From Hyphodiscus hymeniophilus (taxonomy: Eukaryota > Ascomycota > Leotiomycetes > Helotiales > Hyphodiscaceae): a stretch of 64,000 nucleotides of DNA. A model generated the notes under the pieces. The model did no database searches and was not told where the DNA came from. It saw only the letters and a list, made by a program, of their open reading frames with translations. Of this stretch, positions 34,866 through 45,623 are shown piece after piece. A program made the position numbers and the translations under genes. The stretch lies in assembly GCA_016508695.1 (NCBI GenBank), contig VNKQ01000012.1, forward strand, positions 992,001-1,056,000, given 5' to 3'. How positions within the stretch are numbered: the first letter of the stretch is position 1; every line of letters starts with the position of its first letter.

Positions 34866-35854
34866 TCAGACGGCTTGTTCAGGTGTTGGCTCAACGACTG
34901 GAGTAGGCTCGACTGGAGCAGTCTTCTCTCTTGCGCCTTCTCGCTCTGGAAACTCACCAGGGGCGACTCGTCCGTACTGCGTGAAGTAGATGTTGAGCGC
35001 ACTGGAAGGAGAATTAGCATTGAACGGATGTCTCTGTCGAGGCGCATCGGGAAGAACTTACCGGAGGTCCCATGTCCTCGCCAAGGCCAGGAATCCGAAA
35101 GCGAGAACAGGCACCAACAAGACGTCGAGGATTCCGAAGAAGATGAAGCCGCTGGTGACTTTGATCTCGTTTCCACCGTCATCGAGCCCCCAAGCAATGG
35201 GGTACAGAAGCCAGAGGAAGACGAGCCAGCCACCAAGACCGAAGTAGTGTCTTGTGATGCCTACGCGCTTCGCAGTAACCACTCCGGTTGTGAAGAGACT
35301 AGCAGCGAGGATGAAATAAGCAAAAAGACCGAATACAAAGAAGCCCCATTTGTAATTGGTTCTGACCAACGCCCCAGAAAGCCAAGAGGCCACCCAGATC
35401 CAAGAAAGTCCAATATTGAAAACAATTGTCGACCATGAGACACCGGAGATCAGGCCGACAGCTATGATCACAGGTGGCCAGCCACCAAACCTATATCGGT
35501 TAGCCACATGGGATCCTAACCTGTTTCAAAAACATACCAATTGATGTACTTTGCGTAAAAGATCTCTCGAGTACCAGCAGCGTTATCTGCTGTGAGTATT
35601 GGTGTCGATCCGAGGTCAGAAGCCATTGTGAAGTAGGCCACAGAACCAACGAAGAGAGAGATGGTGAAGAGGTAATGGAAGATCTTCTCCCCCTTGGGAG
35701 CGAAGAAAGTTAAGCCAACAACAATGAGGAGTGAGAGCGTGTAGATTGCAGTCACAGCCCAGAGCCAATCAGAGCCAGCAGTGGTGAGGTGGTACACATC
35801 ACCGGTAGGCGGATTGGTCTTGAGAGCATCGTTGGCACGTGTGATGAGGCCCAT
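34866..35854 (-). CDS. Opsin-related membrane protein lacking the retinal lysine (HSP30/YRO2-like)
   Basis: Three exons (35854-35538, 35490-35062, 35001-34866) give 293 aa with seven hydrophobic helices. The junction of exons 1 and 2 makes YINWFGGWPPVIIA, the family's third helix. The last helix reads GILDVLLVPVLAFG: Asp228 is at the place of bacteriorhodopsin Asp212, but the position four residues later, where retinal binds through Lys216, is Val232. This matches opsin-related proteins such as yeast Hsp30, Yro2 and Mrh1, which cannot form a retinal Schiff base. They are plasma-membrane stress proteins thought to act in chaperone-like or pump-modulating roles. The cytosolic tail is rich in Pro, Glu and Val. 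Introns are 47 and 60 nt with normal GTATGT and GTAAGT donors. Confidence 0.9.
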
Positions 35855-37278
35855 TTCGAAGTTGTAAGCTGGAGGATGGTTGCGAGCGGTAGGAAAAGAA
35901 TATATGAATGGAAGAGAATGATTATATTCTGAGAGGATGAGAGGAGGGGAAGGAGGGGATATATGTTCTTTCTAGATGACCTCACTCTTGTAGCAGATCT
36001 CAGTATTGGGAGTTTGACCTCACAAAGAATGATGCCTCCTTCGGGATAGGTTGTCATGAGCCTGCTTGCGTCCCAAGTGCCGGTGCATTTGGTCCGGTGC
36101 ATTTTTGTTCACTAGAATATACAAATGGACCGAGTTTGCAAGGGACATACAACCTCTCCCATGTGTCATCAGCCCATGCCAGAATCATATGGAAGAGGGG
36201 ATAAGTGAAGGTGCAAACAAACAAAATGGGTGCTGATGATGAGGTTGCACAAGCAATTGCATGTCCGATGCAACCCACCCTACCAGCTTCGCCCGCCTCA
36301 TAGGTTGGCACCCCGACAACGGGGCAGTGTTATCACGATCAAGTGCCAACGTGTGTGATGGAATCGTGAGAATTCCAATTCCTGCAGAGTAACAGCTTTT
36401 CGAGCCGGAATTCTCGGAAAGTCTTCAAAATGAATCGTTATGGCGTGCAGATCTATGTTGTTGTAAAAAGCATGCTGATTCCAAACTGACTCATACGACA
36501 CAGGTGATATGACATTATTGAGTGCCGACCCAGCATCGGCATATTGAATTCAATTCGGCACTGCCAAATGATCTTCGAGAGGTCCATCCACTCAGATGTT
36601 TCATCAGCTTTCGCTGCTGAGTGCTGACCTCAGCGAATGCCGACATCCTAGCGTTTATATCATTACTCGCAAGTTTCGAGTCTGGAAACGTCGACTTATG
36701 GTGGAATCAAGCCCCCACTTATTGCTTTGCTGGTTGAAGGATTCCGGTGGGTATTAAGCATACCATCGTGGCAGTATGGTATGAAATAAAAGTTGGTGGA
36801 AGGTTCAGATAAAGACGGCAGAAGTTTTCAGGCCAGCCAGAGCACAATAAAGCACCGTTTCCTGCAAAGGTTAGAGTGGAAGTCGACTATTTTCGCACCC
36901 CTGAATCTTCTAAAGCCATCCCGAGTTTCATGAGTCGAACATGTGGCTTGAATTTCATCACCTTCTTTTCTGTGCTCACAAGCTCTGTCATGATGCACTC
37001 ACTGGCTGCATTGGTTTCAGCCCCACGGCAAAGAGATCCAACACTCTGATCGAATCTCATGTGTGTAATATCGTTTGGATTCACAGAATAGTGTATTGTT
37101 GTAAGCATATCATATCATCTGAGGTGAGAATGCTGCCAGCGAAGGTCGCGACGCAAAGTGGCGCTACCTACCTACGATATCGTAACATACGGCCTATTGT
37201 GTCTATCGACAAAACTGTCTATTAATAGCCTCACGGCTGCTGCTGACACATCTATCCTATCGTACATATATTCTATAC
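35855..37278. other. Intergenic region with a hairpin-rich repeat
   Basis: This holds the promoter of the opsin-related gene and the 3' flank of the HeLo-like gene. A cluster of inverted and direct words at 36520-36646 is listed separately. No coding frame is supported here. Confidence 0.55.
36520..36646. repeat. Small hairpin or MITE-like element
   Basis: AGTGCCGA at 36521-36528 pairs with TCGGCACT at 36555-36562. GAGTGCCGACCCAGC at 36520 recurs as GAGTGCTGACCTCAGC at 36619, followed by ATGCCGACAT. The arrangement suggests a degraded miniature inverted-repeat element, but boundaries and target duplication are not clear. Confidence 0.35.
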
Positions 37279-37562
37279 TCATGATACAACGCAAGGGAAA
37301 AAATCCCCAAGGTTAGGCTCTCTCCGCCGAAAGGGTTTCGATTTCATCTTCCAAGCAAAGTGCGCCGCTCGTGCATAAGGCACTCCTTTCTCTCCATCAT
37401 GCGGACTGGGGAGTAAGTCCCGTAGTCGTCGTACAATCCCGATGGCCAGCTTCTCGATGATGCATTCCGTGGAGCCCCCATACCCAGGCTGAGCCTCTGT
37501 CGGCCGATGCCTCATTCGGAATGGTGGACTGGCTGGCCTTTTGAATTCCTTCATTTCGTACG

Positions 37563-38520
37563 TCACATCCGACGTCCCTGATACAGGCCCTGATACACGG
37601 TGCTGTCGTATGACTGCACTATGACCTTCTGGTTCCAAGAAACACGGCTGCAATCCTCTGAATATTTCGAAACCTGAGCCTGCAGTTCCCATGAGCTTTG
37701 GAGCCCATTTACAAGAGCCCTTGAATTCGCAGGGTTGTCCATCAATTGCGAGTATGGTGGTGGCGATTCCTTGCTGCTAGAGTTCTTTTGCTCTGTTTTG
37801 CGTGCTCCTTCTCCCAGCTTATGTTCTTCAAGTCGATGCTGTAAAATCTTTTCCACCGCATTTACTAGCCGTTCAATACTCTGCTCAGCGAACGAGCGGG
37901 CAATTGCGTCTCGGTGAACCAAGCGATCGGCCAATTGGTGCAGAGCATCCTGGGTTTCCCTGGTCACCGCGTTCAGCTCGTCAAGTTTGGATTCTGTACG
38001 AGTTATGATCCGAGTCGCTTCAAACTGGGCAGTGCTGATCTTTTCCACGGTTTCGAAGGTTTTGTCGTGTGCAGACCTGAAGAATGTAATATCAGTCACG
38101 GCAAAGCCGATAAAGAGATTGTCCGACTGACATATTCTGGATGTTCTGCAGATATCCCTTAGCTTCTCTCAACGATCTCAGATGCTTTTCAATCCTGTCC
38201 GCACTCATTGCCATTGCCAGTCTCTTTCCCCATTTTCGCGCAGGTCCGGCGTTGTCCAAATCCCCATACTTTATCACCACCTGCGATAACTTTGACAGTC
38301 TTTCGTGACAAAACTCCAATTCCTCCGAATGCAAATTGGCGTCTGGCGTGTCTCGCACAATTTCTTCGATGATAGAAAGCTCATTCGTAAGAAGCCGTAC
38401 CTCTCTTGGCGCAGTCCTCGCGTTTTCGAATATGTCTCGAAGATAGCTACAGCCGTGCGCAACTTGGCCGGCGAGGGAAATAACCGCAATTAGGGCGCTT
38501 GCAGCAGCGAGCCCTTCCAT
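37563..38520 (-). CDS. HeLo-like N-terminal domain protein (STAND-associated fungal domain)
   Basis: Two exons (38520-38132 and 38076-37563) join at GTCAGT...CAG in the middle of Met130 to give 300 aa. The first 100 residues start MEGLAAASALIAVISLAGQV and continue with the helical pattern of the HeLo-like N-domain found at the front of many fungal STAND proteins (YLRDIFENARTAPREVRLL, ELSIIEEIV). The middle is a long helical, probably coiled-coil region (ISTAQFEATRIITRTESKL). No NACHT or other C-terminal module follows, so it is a stand-alone effector-type protein or a shortened one. The C-terminus is uncertain: splicing from 37679 (CAG|GTTTCG) to an acceptor near 37609 would move into another frame ending at 37279. 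A cell-death or scaffold role is only inferred from the family. Confidence 0.7.
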
Positions 38521-39160
38521 GTTAGAGAAGAGAAATGAACTATAGATACTCTTTCATTTTTTTTTTCAAAGATATGAAAGCAATTGTGAGCGAACTCATT
38601 GAGAGAGGGGCCGCCTCCATTAAAGGAAGTCTGCATCACACCGCTCGGTGTGCTGATGGGCTGTACTCACGCTCCACGCGTTCAATTCTTGCCCACATTG
38701 TATGAAAGCTGAACGTCGGTCCTCTGAGACTTCAATTGGAAAGTTCGAGAAGTTTCGATGCGGCGAAAGATTGTAAATTTTGGGGAAGATGGAAACAGAT
38801 GGAAGTTGCGTGGCGGGGCTGAGCAGGCGGTGAAGTCACGGGGATTGGTAATGGAAGTCGCGAGGCTGAATCCAGCTCTGCGTCAGCATGCGAGGAAGCC
38901 TTACACAGACGTTAATCCGTACTTATCTATTTCTTCACATGGTGTCTAAGTTACCTTAGTTATGCCCAAGAATCTAAGATGCCTTATCTAAGAAATATCT
39001 ATTACGTGGCTACTTGAGCCCTCGGCCAAGAGCGACTGTTTGGCGAATGCTCTCAGTCAATAGAACTGGAGCAATCAATAGAGCGTATCAAGACAGTGCA
39101 GACTAATAAGATGGTGAACAAATGAACGAATTTAATCAGTTTAATTCTCTATATAAACGA
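38521..39160. other. Intergenic region without recognised gene
   Basis: This lies between the HeLo-like gene start and the 3' end of the chitinase. It contains a T-run near 38556-38567. No supported coding frame. Confidence 0.6.
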
Positions 39161-40290
39161 TTATTTTCCTAAGTCGGCAATTAGCGCATCTTTCAGAGGT
39201 GCATCAAAACCATTTTCAATTGCTTCCGCTAAGTCCCAAAGTGCGTATCCGGCTAGTCTTCGGTTAATTTCTCGTCCAAAGCCTGTTGTACGAATGCTCT
39301 TACCTATATTTCCCAATTTGTACTTCTCTTTTAGAGCTTTGACTTGTTTTACCTCAGCCACGATCTCGTCAGGAGTTACAAATCCAGTGCCTTCACGCGG
39401 ATCCGCAATCGCACCAATGAAGAATTTCGCATTGCTATGGTTCCCAGCAAGAGACTCACTCCACGATTTGACTGAGTCCAAGAATCCTGACTGGCCATGG
39501 TTGCAATCACCGTTGTTATAAAATTGAACATTGACAAAGTCCATTCCTTGCAAAGCTGCAATTGGGAGATTTGCATCTGGTTGGGGGCATTGAGGGGCAC
39601 CAGATATATAGTACTGCTTGGTGAAGTCAAGATCCATAAGAGCCCGGAGACTATAAACAAGTGCGGTGTATCCTGTTGGATCTTGAGTCTCATTGTCTAG
39701 AAAAGGTTTTAGCAAATAAATCTCAAAGCCACTTAGATCGCTCAAAACTTACCAAGGTCGAATCCGTCAAGGATAACGTCCCCAAATGGTCGAAGATGCT
39801 TCAAACTCTCGGTGTCACCACCAAATAACTTCCAGACCTGATCGGCAAACGCAACGGCCTCCAAGGAGTTGTTGAACACAACATCTCCAGCACCCCCACC
39901 AATACTGAGCATGACTTTTTTACCCATTCGCTGGCAAGTCTTAATTTGCTGAGCCATTTCTGGCATCCACATTAGACCAGTGGCCCCCGCAGCAATCTGA
40001 GCGGCGCTCGCATTGACGTTGTCGACGTTGAAAGTCATCGCCGGCCATCCGTTGAACCCCAGATTCGTGTACAAGAAGGAGAGAATAACAACAGAATATG
40101 CTGGGTCAGCACAGACCTGTGGGACCTGGTAGATATCGTTGAACCAGCCAGCGCCCCACCAACCAATTAAAAGATCTGACTTCTCTAAATCAAGGCCACC
40201 GGGAAGCGGAAACGGAGAGGCAGAAGAGAGAGCAAACAGATGAAGGGTGAGAGAACATAGAGTGCCGAAAGATCTGAGAGGAGACAGCAT
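39161..40290 (-). CDS. Secreted GH18 chitinase-like protein
   Basis: Two exons (40290-39753 and 39696-39161) give 357 aa. The start MLSPLRSFGTLCSLTLHLFALSSA is a signal peptide. The chitinase strand motif is VMLSIGGGAG. The catalytic motif DxxDxDxE is formed across the intron as DGFDLDNE, with the proton donor Glu182 intact. Further barrel segments are VNVQFYNNG and a closing Trp in LAGYALWDLAEA. The enzyme should cleave beta-1,4-GlcNAc polymers or act on related wall glycans outside the cell. A longer frame runs upstream of 40290 but has only a GTG codon, so this ATG was chosen. No chitin-binding module is present. Size and motifs fit small single-domain fungal GH18 enzymes. Confidence 0.88.
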
Positions 40291-40599
40291 CTTGTGAACA
40301 GAGAGTAGTCGACAAGGGGACACTGGGATAACTAAACCCAGAAGAGAGCAAAAGCGTTAGAGTTAAGGGGTGTTATGGGTTATTTATACAGGGAATTGGA
40401 AAGATAAAGTCAGAGTGATTAAGATGTTTCCGCTATCAATGACTAAAAATGTGATTAGAAGTGGCCACATCTACTTTGATATGGGGTATTAACCTATGTA
40501 ACATGTGTCTTATCACGTTGCATCTCAAAGGGGCATCGGCGTAGTTTAAAAAGCAGATTGTATTACTCAGGGTTATTGACTGGCGGAGTTCGATAGGAG

Positions 40600-41038
40600 G
40601 GGTCAATATGTAGGGGCGACGCTTCCCAAGGTGAGTTCCTGAAGATCTTCAGGAACAGCGGTGGAAGTTGATAGTACTATTTCCATGCCGAGATAAGAGA
40701 TTAGCAATCGAACACATCTCACATCGTCGACCGATACTAGTACGATCAACGCCGGTGGAATATATGGAAGTAGTCTACCTCCGTAGTTGCATTGTAACGT
40801 CGTATCATTTGATAGCCATAGGAGCCAGTAAGAAGAGGTTAAGAAGGAAAATGCAAGGGCGTCGCAGAAATATGCAATTAATACGGATAAAACAGGGGTT
40901 AATGCCGACACGTGAACGGATTAATGCCTCCGTAACGAACGTTATTGTATTAATACTAGTACTAGACCGTTTTATATATAACAGTGTTGTTTCTGTATTA
41001 AGTGTGCATCGACCCGGGGAGGTAATAGAGGGTCAATA
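40600..41038. repeat. Possible solo-LTR-like or degenerate repeat remnant
   Basis: The 9-mer GGGTCAATA occurs at both ends (40600 and 41030), each near a TGTAGG word. Between them is AT-rich sequence with a TATATAAAA-like box on the minus strand. This may be a flanking duplication around a decayed element. The evidence is weak. Confidence 0.25.
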
Positions 41039-41967
41039 GTAGTAGCATGTAGGAGTGCGTATCAGGTGATCGTGTTACCCCTATCCGATTTGTCTGGTAT
41101 GGAGGAATCAAAGAATATGCCCTTTACAGGTAGGCAATGAGGAGCACTATATACCTCTGAACTAGATCTGGAACCCAACAGGTACTCATACGCAAATGCA
41201 TAAGTCATCCCTGTGACATGAGATTTAACCGCTTCCCTTAAGTTTTCCCCTGAGTCGGCCCTGACTGACCCACGTGGTGAGAATCGGGAGAGACTGGTTA
41301 GGTTCATAAAATTTTCGAGTCAGGGCTTCTCATGCCAGGATGCCCTTTCTTTGCAGCCAAAATTTATTTACCCGCATTGGAAGGACCTAAGGATTTCTCT
41401 CATCTCCAGACCTCACGACATCTTCCTCAACCTAGCTTCATATAAAAAAGGCACAATCCCCACCTCCGACGATTTCAGATCCAGGCGTTGGATTCAAGAG
41501 ATACCTTGTTGAGGCCCCAATATATGTAAATCTACAGTCTCACCTTACTCAAGACCCATTGACAACCAAATCCACCAAACCTGCGTTAACCGAGTAAGTA
41601 CTAAGTAAGGTAAGTACCTAAGGTACCTTATCTCTTTTTTTTTTTTTTTTTTTTTTTTTGAATTCCATATTCTTTTTAGCTGCCTAAGCGCTATATAGAA
41701 GTAACTATATACGGCTAGGCTATACAACGAGGGTTCACGTGACACGCAAAAGACATGCCACCGTTCCAGACCGAGACAAAGGAAAGAACGCCTGACAAAT
41801 ACTCTAATCAAACTCCAACTATACATCTGTGAACCCTACACTCATGCCTCCCCGTTCCGTACAGTAGTGTTATTACATTTATGTTGGCTGCGCACAGCCC
41901 GATTGACTCAATGAATGTGTATCGCCTGGGTAGCTCGCCGCCCTCTACCCCTCAGGTACCTTATCTC

Positions 41968-41991
41968 ACTACCGTCCCGGGCCGGAGCTAG
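41968..41991 (+). repeat. 24-bp GC-rich word repeated in inverse orientation at 52976
   Basis: The word includes CCGTCCCGGGCCGGAG. Its exact reverse complement lies at 52976-52999, about 11 kb away. An exact 24-bp match with a palindromic CCCGGG core suggests two traces of one dispersed repeat family. Confidence 0.7.
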
Positions 41992-42008
41992 TTGTAATTG
42001 ACTAACTC

Positions 42009-42083
42009 GGTAAATTATACCCCCCCCCCCCCTATTTGGATACCCCCCCCCCCCCCCCTCTAACCTATTGGGGTATTATACCA
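42009..42083 (+). repeat. Left terminal inverted repeat of the MULE
   Basis: It matches the reverse complement of the right end apart from C-run length and a few substitutions. It begins GGTAAATTATA and ends in the TATTGGGGTAT segment. Confidence 0.85.
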
Positions 42084-42234
42084 CTTATCAGGCTAGTGTC
42101 GCCGTCGCTGTAACTCGAAATAGTAGGCGGTGTTAGGGATACGCGAGTCCTATAGTAAATATCGCGATATATATATCTATAGTATTAATATACATTTTTG
42201 ACCTCGTCGTCGCTACCTCGTCGTCGCTACTAAT

Positions 42235-44460
42235 ATGTCTTCTTCTAGTGCCCAAGTCGATACTTAAGCTAATACTTTTATAGTACTTCCTATACAAATT
42301 AATAGGGATCTTGCTACTATATAAGCGTTAGGGGTAGTATTAGCTATATTCTCCCCCGTAATAACTACCTCGTCTCACCTCTTTCTCTATTACCTAAGGG
42401 AGACTTTGCGACCTTTGTAGACCTTAAAAAGCACGCCTAAGATTACTATAAACTCGCTAGTTAGGCTATTATAAAAGGGAAGGGTTTAGAGAAGCGTTTC
42501 GGTCGGTATATTAAGTATTTAATATATAAGCATTTTGGAAAGATTAATAAGAGAGTAATCGCAGAGAGAGATCGTAAGAGGCCTAATAAGACGACGAAAA
42601 GAGCTAATTATAATATGAAACTAAAGGTTAGAGAGTTAACTAATAGTACTTAGTCTTTGCGATATATTAAGGGAAGAATAAAATATAATTACGAAATTAA
42701 CGACCCTTTAACGTATTATAAGAATCGTCGTTTTACTTTCTCTTAAGAAGCTATTGTCTTCGCGAATCACATAATTAGAATACTTGTGTCTCAAACGAAA
42801 GCTATACTCTGTAATACGAGCTTAAAGTTTCTAGTTGTTAATCGAGATATATATAATAAAACCACGGCTAAGGAAAGGTTATTATTAATAGGGAAGGAAT
42901 CGAATTAGGCGTTAATCGACGAGTTAAATGAGTTAAAGGCAAAGGGAGAAGTAGTATTTGAGTACTCGATAAATAAGGAGACGAATCGAATTGAGAAGTT
43001 ATTTTTTGCAAATACTAAGTAAGGGTTCTTTTTAGCTTTTGCGGATATTGTAAAGGCTTAATTTTATACTAAAATTCGGTCGAAATGCTTATCTAGGCCT
43101 TATTTTGATATAAATTTCCCAAATCTAGAGTTTAGATTGGGATTTTAATTAAATTTTGGTATAAAATTAGGCTTTTCTAATACCCAAAAAGTATCGTCTA
43201 GAAAAATACTAAAAAATCGATTTTAGGGCCGTTAAATACCTTAATAAAAACCCGTATATTCTCTTACTTAATTATACTTACAATACTAACAAATAGGGTA
43301 TACTAATACTTAATATACTTACTATTAACGGCCTTAATAAAGGGTATACTATTAGTATTGTTTTATTAAATTAAGAGACTTTTGAAGATTACTCTTAGGC
43401 AATTAATTACCTCTCTAACTATTTTTAACTTAGTGTTTGGCCCTTAGTTATCGGTACTAATTGTAAGGAAGCTTTGATTTAAGTAATAGAGTTGAGGTTT
43501 TCTATTATATATACTAAGACGGTTATTTATTATTAGTATATTAGTATAAACGTTCTTAAGTATTATAAACTTTACTTCGAAACCGAAAAAGAATAAGAAG
43601 AGTTTTTTAAAGGGTTTAAGTAGTACGTCTTCGCTAAGACTAAAGAAGAATTCGAAGATATACTAGGGGAATAGAAGGAGCGATTTTACTAAAATAATAG
43701 GATTCTTTACTCTCTTATAATACTAAATTCTACCCCTTAATAACTCTAAGAGTACGCCGAAAAGAAAGAGTCTCGAATGGCTCTTGCGTATTATATAGGC
43801 TAGTGGTTTAGCACGTATAAGAAGAAGGTTATACACGCGTTTATTAACCTCTTTTTTTATATAGGAACGACTATAACCTCTCGACTTAAAGGGAATTATT
43901 ATATTATTAAAAGCTAAATTAGGAACCCTCGCAAGAACCTACGCGTAGTTAGGTCTATAATAAAGCTTTATATTAAGTTGCAATTATCTGAAATTCGTAC
44001 TTATCGAGCCTAGCAATTTAATACTACTCGAATAACTCAAATAAGGGAGTTTTACGCCTATATTCGAGGTCAAATCACTCCTTACGCTATAGCTAAATTA
44101 CACGATTAATACGCAATTATTCGGCGCTAGAGAGATTAAGAAAGAGGCTCTATTTGTACTAGTACTTATTATACCTTAATAGGAGTACTTTATTAGTATA
44201 TAATCAAGTTACGACTCGACGTAGGGGGAGTAATATAACCACTCGATTTCTACCCTTACTAGCACTAGTATAAACCACCTCCTAGCGTAGTTCCGACCCT
44301 CTTACGACCTCTTATTCTTAACCTAGAAACACGACAACGAAGACGAACTAAAGAAGCTACGCGACGGGCCTATTAAAAACAATATGCTATAATACGTAGA
44401 GCTCAAATAGAAAGAATATTAAGTTAGTTTGAGCAAGACTAGCCTTAACGATAGCATTAC
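42235..44460 (+). pseudogene. MULE transposase pseudogene, multiple stop codons
   Basis: A plus-strand frame opens at ATG 42235 (MSSSSAQVDT) and can be followed with many stops. Recognisable pieces are LFFANTK (stop at 43020-43022), NPYILLLNYTYNTN, FKGFK (stop at 43621) YVFAKTKEEFED, FY (stop at 43690) NNRILY, and TSRLKGNYYIIKS (stop at 43915) IRNPRKNL. In each case the stop stands where the family has Gln, as expected from CAA/CAG to TAA/TAG change. The TTxSRLxG...LK block is typical of the C-terminal part of MULE transposases, and the frame later contains an IQPLDFYP-like segment. The gene is clearly dead. A foldback sequence interrupts it at 43055-43172. The exact 3' end is uncertain. Confidence 0.85.
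43055..43172. repeat. Foldback (MITE-like) insertion inside the MULE pseudogene
   Basis: GGCTTAATTTTATACTAAAA at 43055 is mirrored by AATTTTGGTATAAAATTAGG ending at 43172. A second inner hairpin pairs CCCAAATCTA (43118-43127) with TAGATTGGG (43133-43141). The region interrupts two consecutive blocks of the transposase frame. Confidence 0.5.
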
Positions 44461-45204
44461 TTAGCGTATATTAAATAGAATTACAATAAGGCCGCATATT
44501 AAGGTTATCGCGTAATAGGTTATAATCGAAGTATATATTCTAATATACTATACGTTCGTTGTACTAAGGGAATTATAACTACTATAACGATTTAACCGGC
44601 TTCTTCTATATCGAATTCGATTTAATAAAGGGGGAGACAAATCGCACAAATACAAGGCATTTATACTCTAGTACTAAGCTTGCAAATAGGTAGTCAAATC
44701 GGCTAGTTTCACACCCAAATTTAGCCTTCTTATATACTCTAACAAGCGTTCTTGCCTTCTTTAACAATAGGTTATATATATAGTTCTAGCGTATAGTTTG
44801 AGAAAAGTATAAGAGTAATGCCCCTACTATTATCGGGCATAAATTTAAGCTAGAATTACACGCAAAACTAGGCTTATTTTGTATCCCAAGATAAGTAGGT
44901 TCCTAGTACGCAATATAACGACTTAATTCCCTTATCCGCGCAACTAAATTTACACTTTTATTAGTAGTAGAGTTCTTAGGTTTTTAAAGGGGGAATATTA
45001 GTATTGCAATTCGGTTAAGAAAGTACTATTTTATACCTGATTTCTAATAGTTCTAACAAAAATTTAATGAGTTCAAACCCCTCTTTAAAAGCCTTTCCCA
45101 GGCCTAGATATTTTCTTATTAATAGTAGGTATACCTAGGTACTTATAATTAGTATAGTAATACACTAAATATACTAGTACCTAGTAGTATCCAGGTGGCG
45201 TATG

Positions 45205-45279
45205 AAAAATATAGTGTGATACCCCATTAGGTTAGAGGGGGGGGGGGTATCCAAATAGGGGGGGGGGGTATAATTTACC
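45205..45279 (-). repeat. Right terminal inverted repeat of the MULE
   Basis: Read on the minus strand it begins GGTAAATTATA like the left end. It carries two 11-nt C-runs separated by TATTTGGATA, then TCTAACCTAATGGGGTAT. Confidence 0.85.
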
Positions 45280-45623
45280 ACTAACTCCACTACACGCCAA
45301 GGAAACCGTGGATAACAGAACAAGCAATCTACCTAACGTCTACGCCTGCGCAGCGGAAAACCCTGCGTGCCGGAAAAATTAGCAGGTACTTTGACTTTAA
45401 GCATCTTGAAATCCATATACACCTTCATATCTTATCATATTTTATAAGTTATCTATAATTGGCGCTTCCTTGCAGTGTAACCTTCGATGCGCTGGCAGTT
45501 CAAGAGCCTCACCTCAACTTCCCAAACATTTCAACCGCTTGTAGAGCCTTCTTCAATTTCGTAATCAAATATCTTCTTCGTCTCCCCATCAGAAATCACT
45601 TCGAAAGCATCATAACAACCATC

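Larger units (their letters stand above)
40291..42000. other. Intergenic region, probable repeat remnants
   Basis: This is upstream of the chitinase and left of the transposon. It contains a possible LTR-like relic at 40600-41038, a long T-run at 41635-41659, and two AGGTACCTTATCTC copies near 41622 and 41954. No supported gene. Confidence 0.5.
42009..45279 (+). mobile_element. RIP-decayed Mutator-like DNA transposon (MULE) with TIRs and 8-bp target duplication
   Basis: The element is 3,271 bp. Its ends are inverted repeats of roughly 70 bp: GGTAAATTATA, a C-run, TATTTGGATA, a second C-run, then TCTAACCTA and TGGGGTAT. C-runs are 13 and 16 nt on the left but 11 and 11 nt on the right. The 8-bp sequence ACTAACTC flanks both sides (42001-42008 and 45280-45287) as a target-site duplication. 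The interior is strongly AT-rich, unlike the flanking genes, and encodes a broken MULE-type transposase. Eight- to nine-base duplications and long TIRs are usual for Mutator-like elements. The inactivating changes look like RIP. Confidence 0.88.

Noticed and set aside
34799..35438. Long plus-strand frame (218 codons) over the opsin-related gene
   Set aside because: It is antisense to a multi-exon seven-helix protein with clear family motifs.
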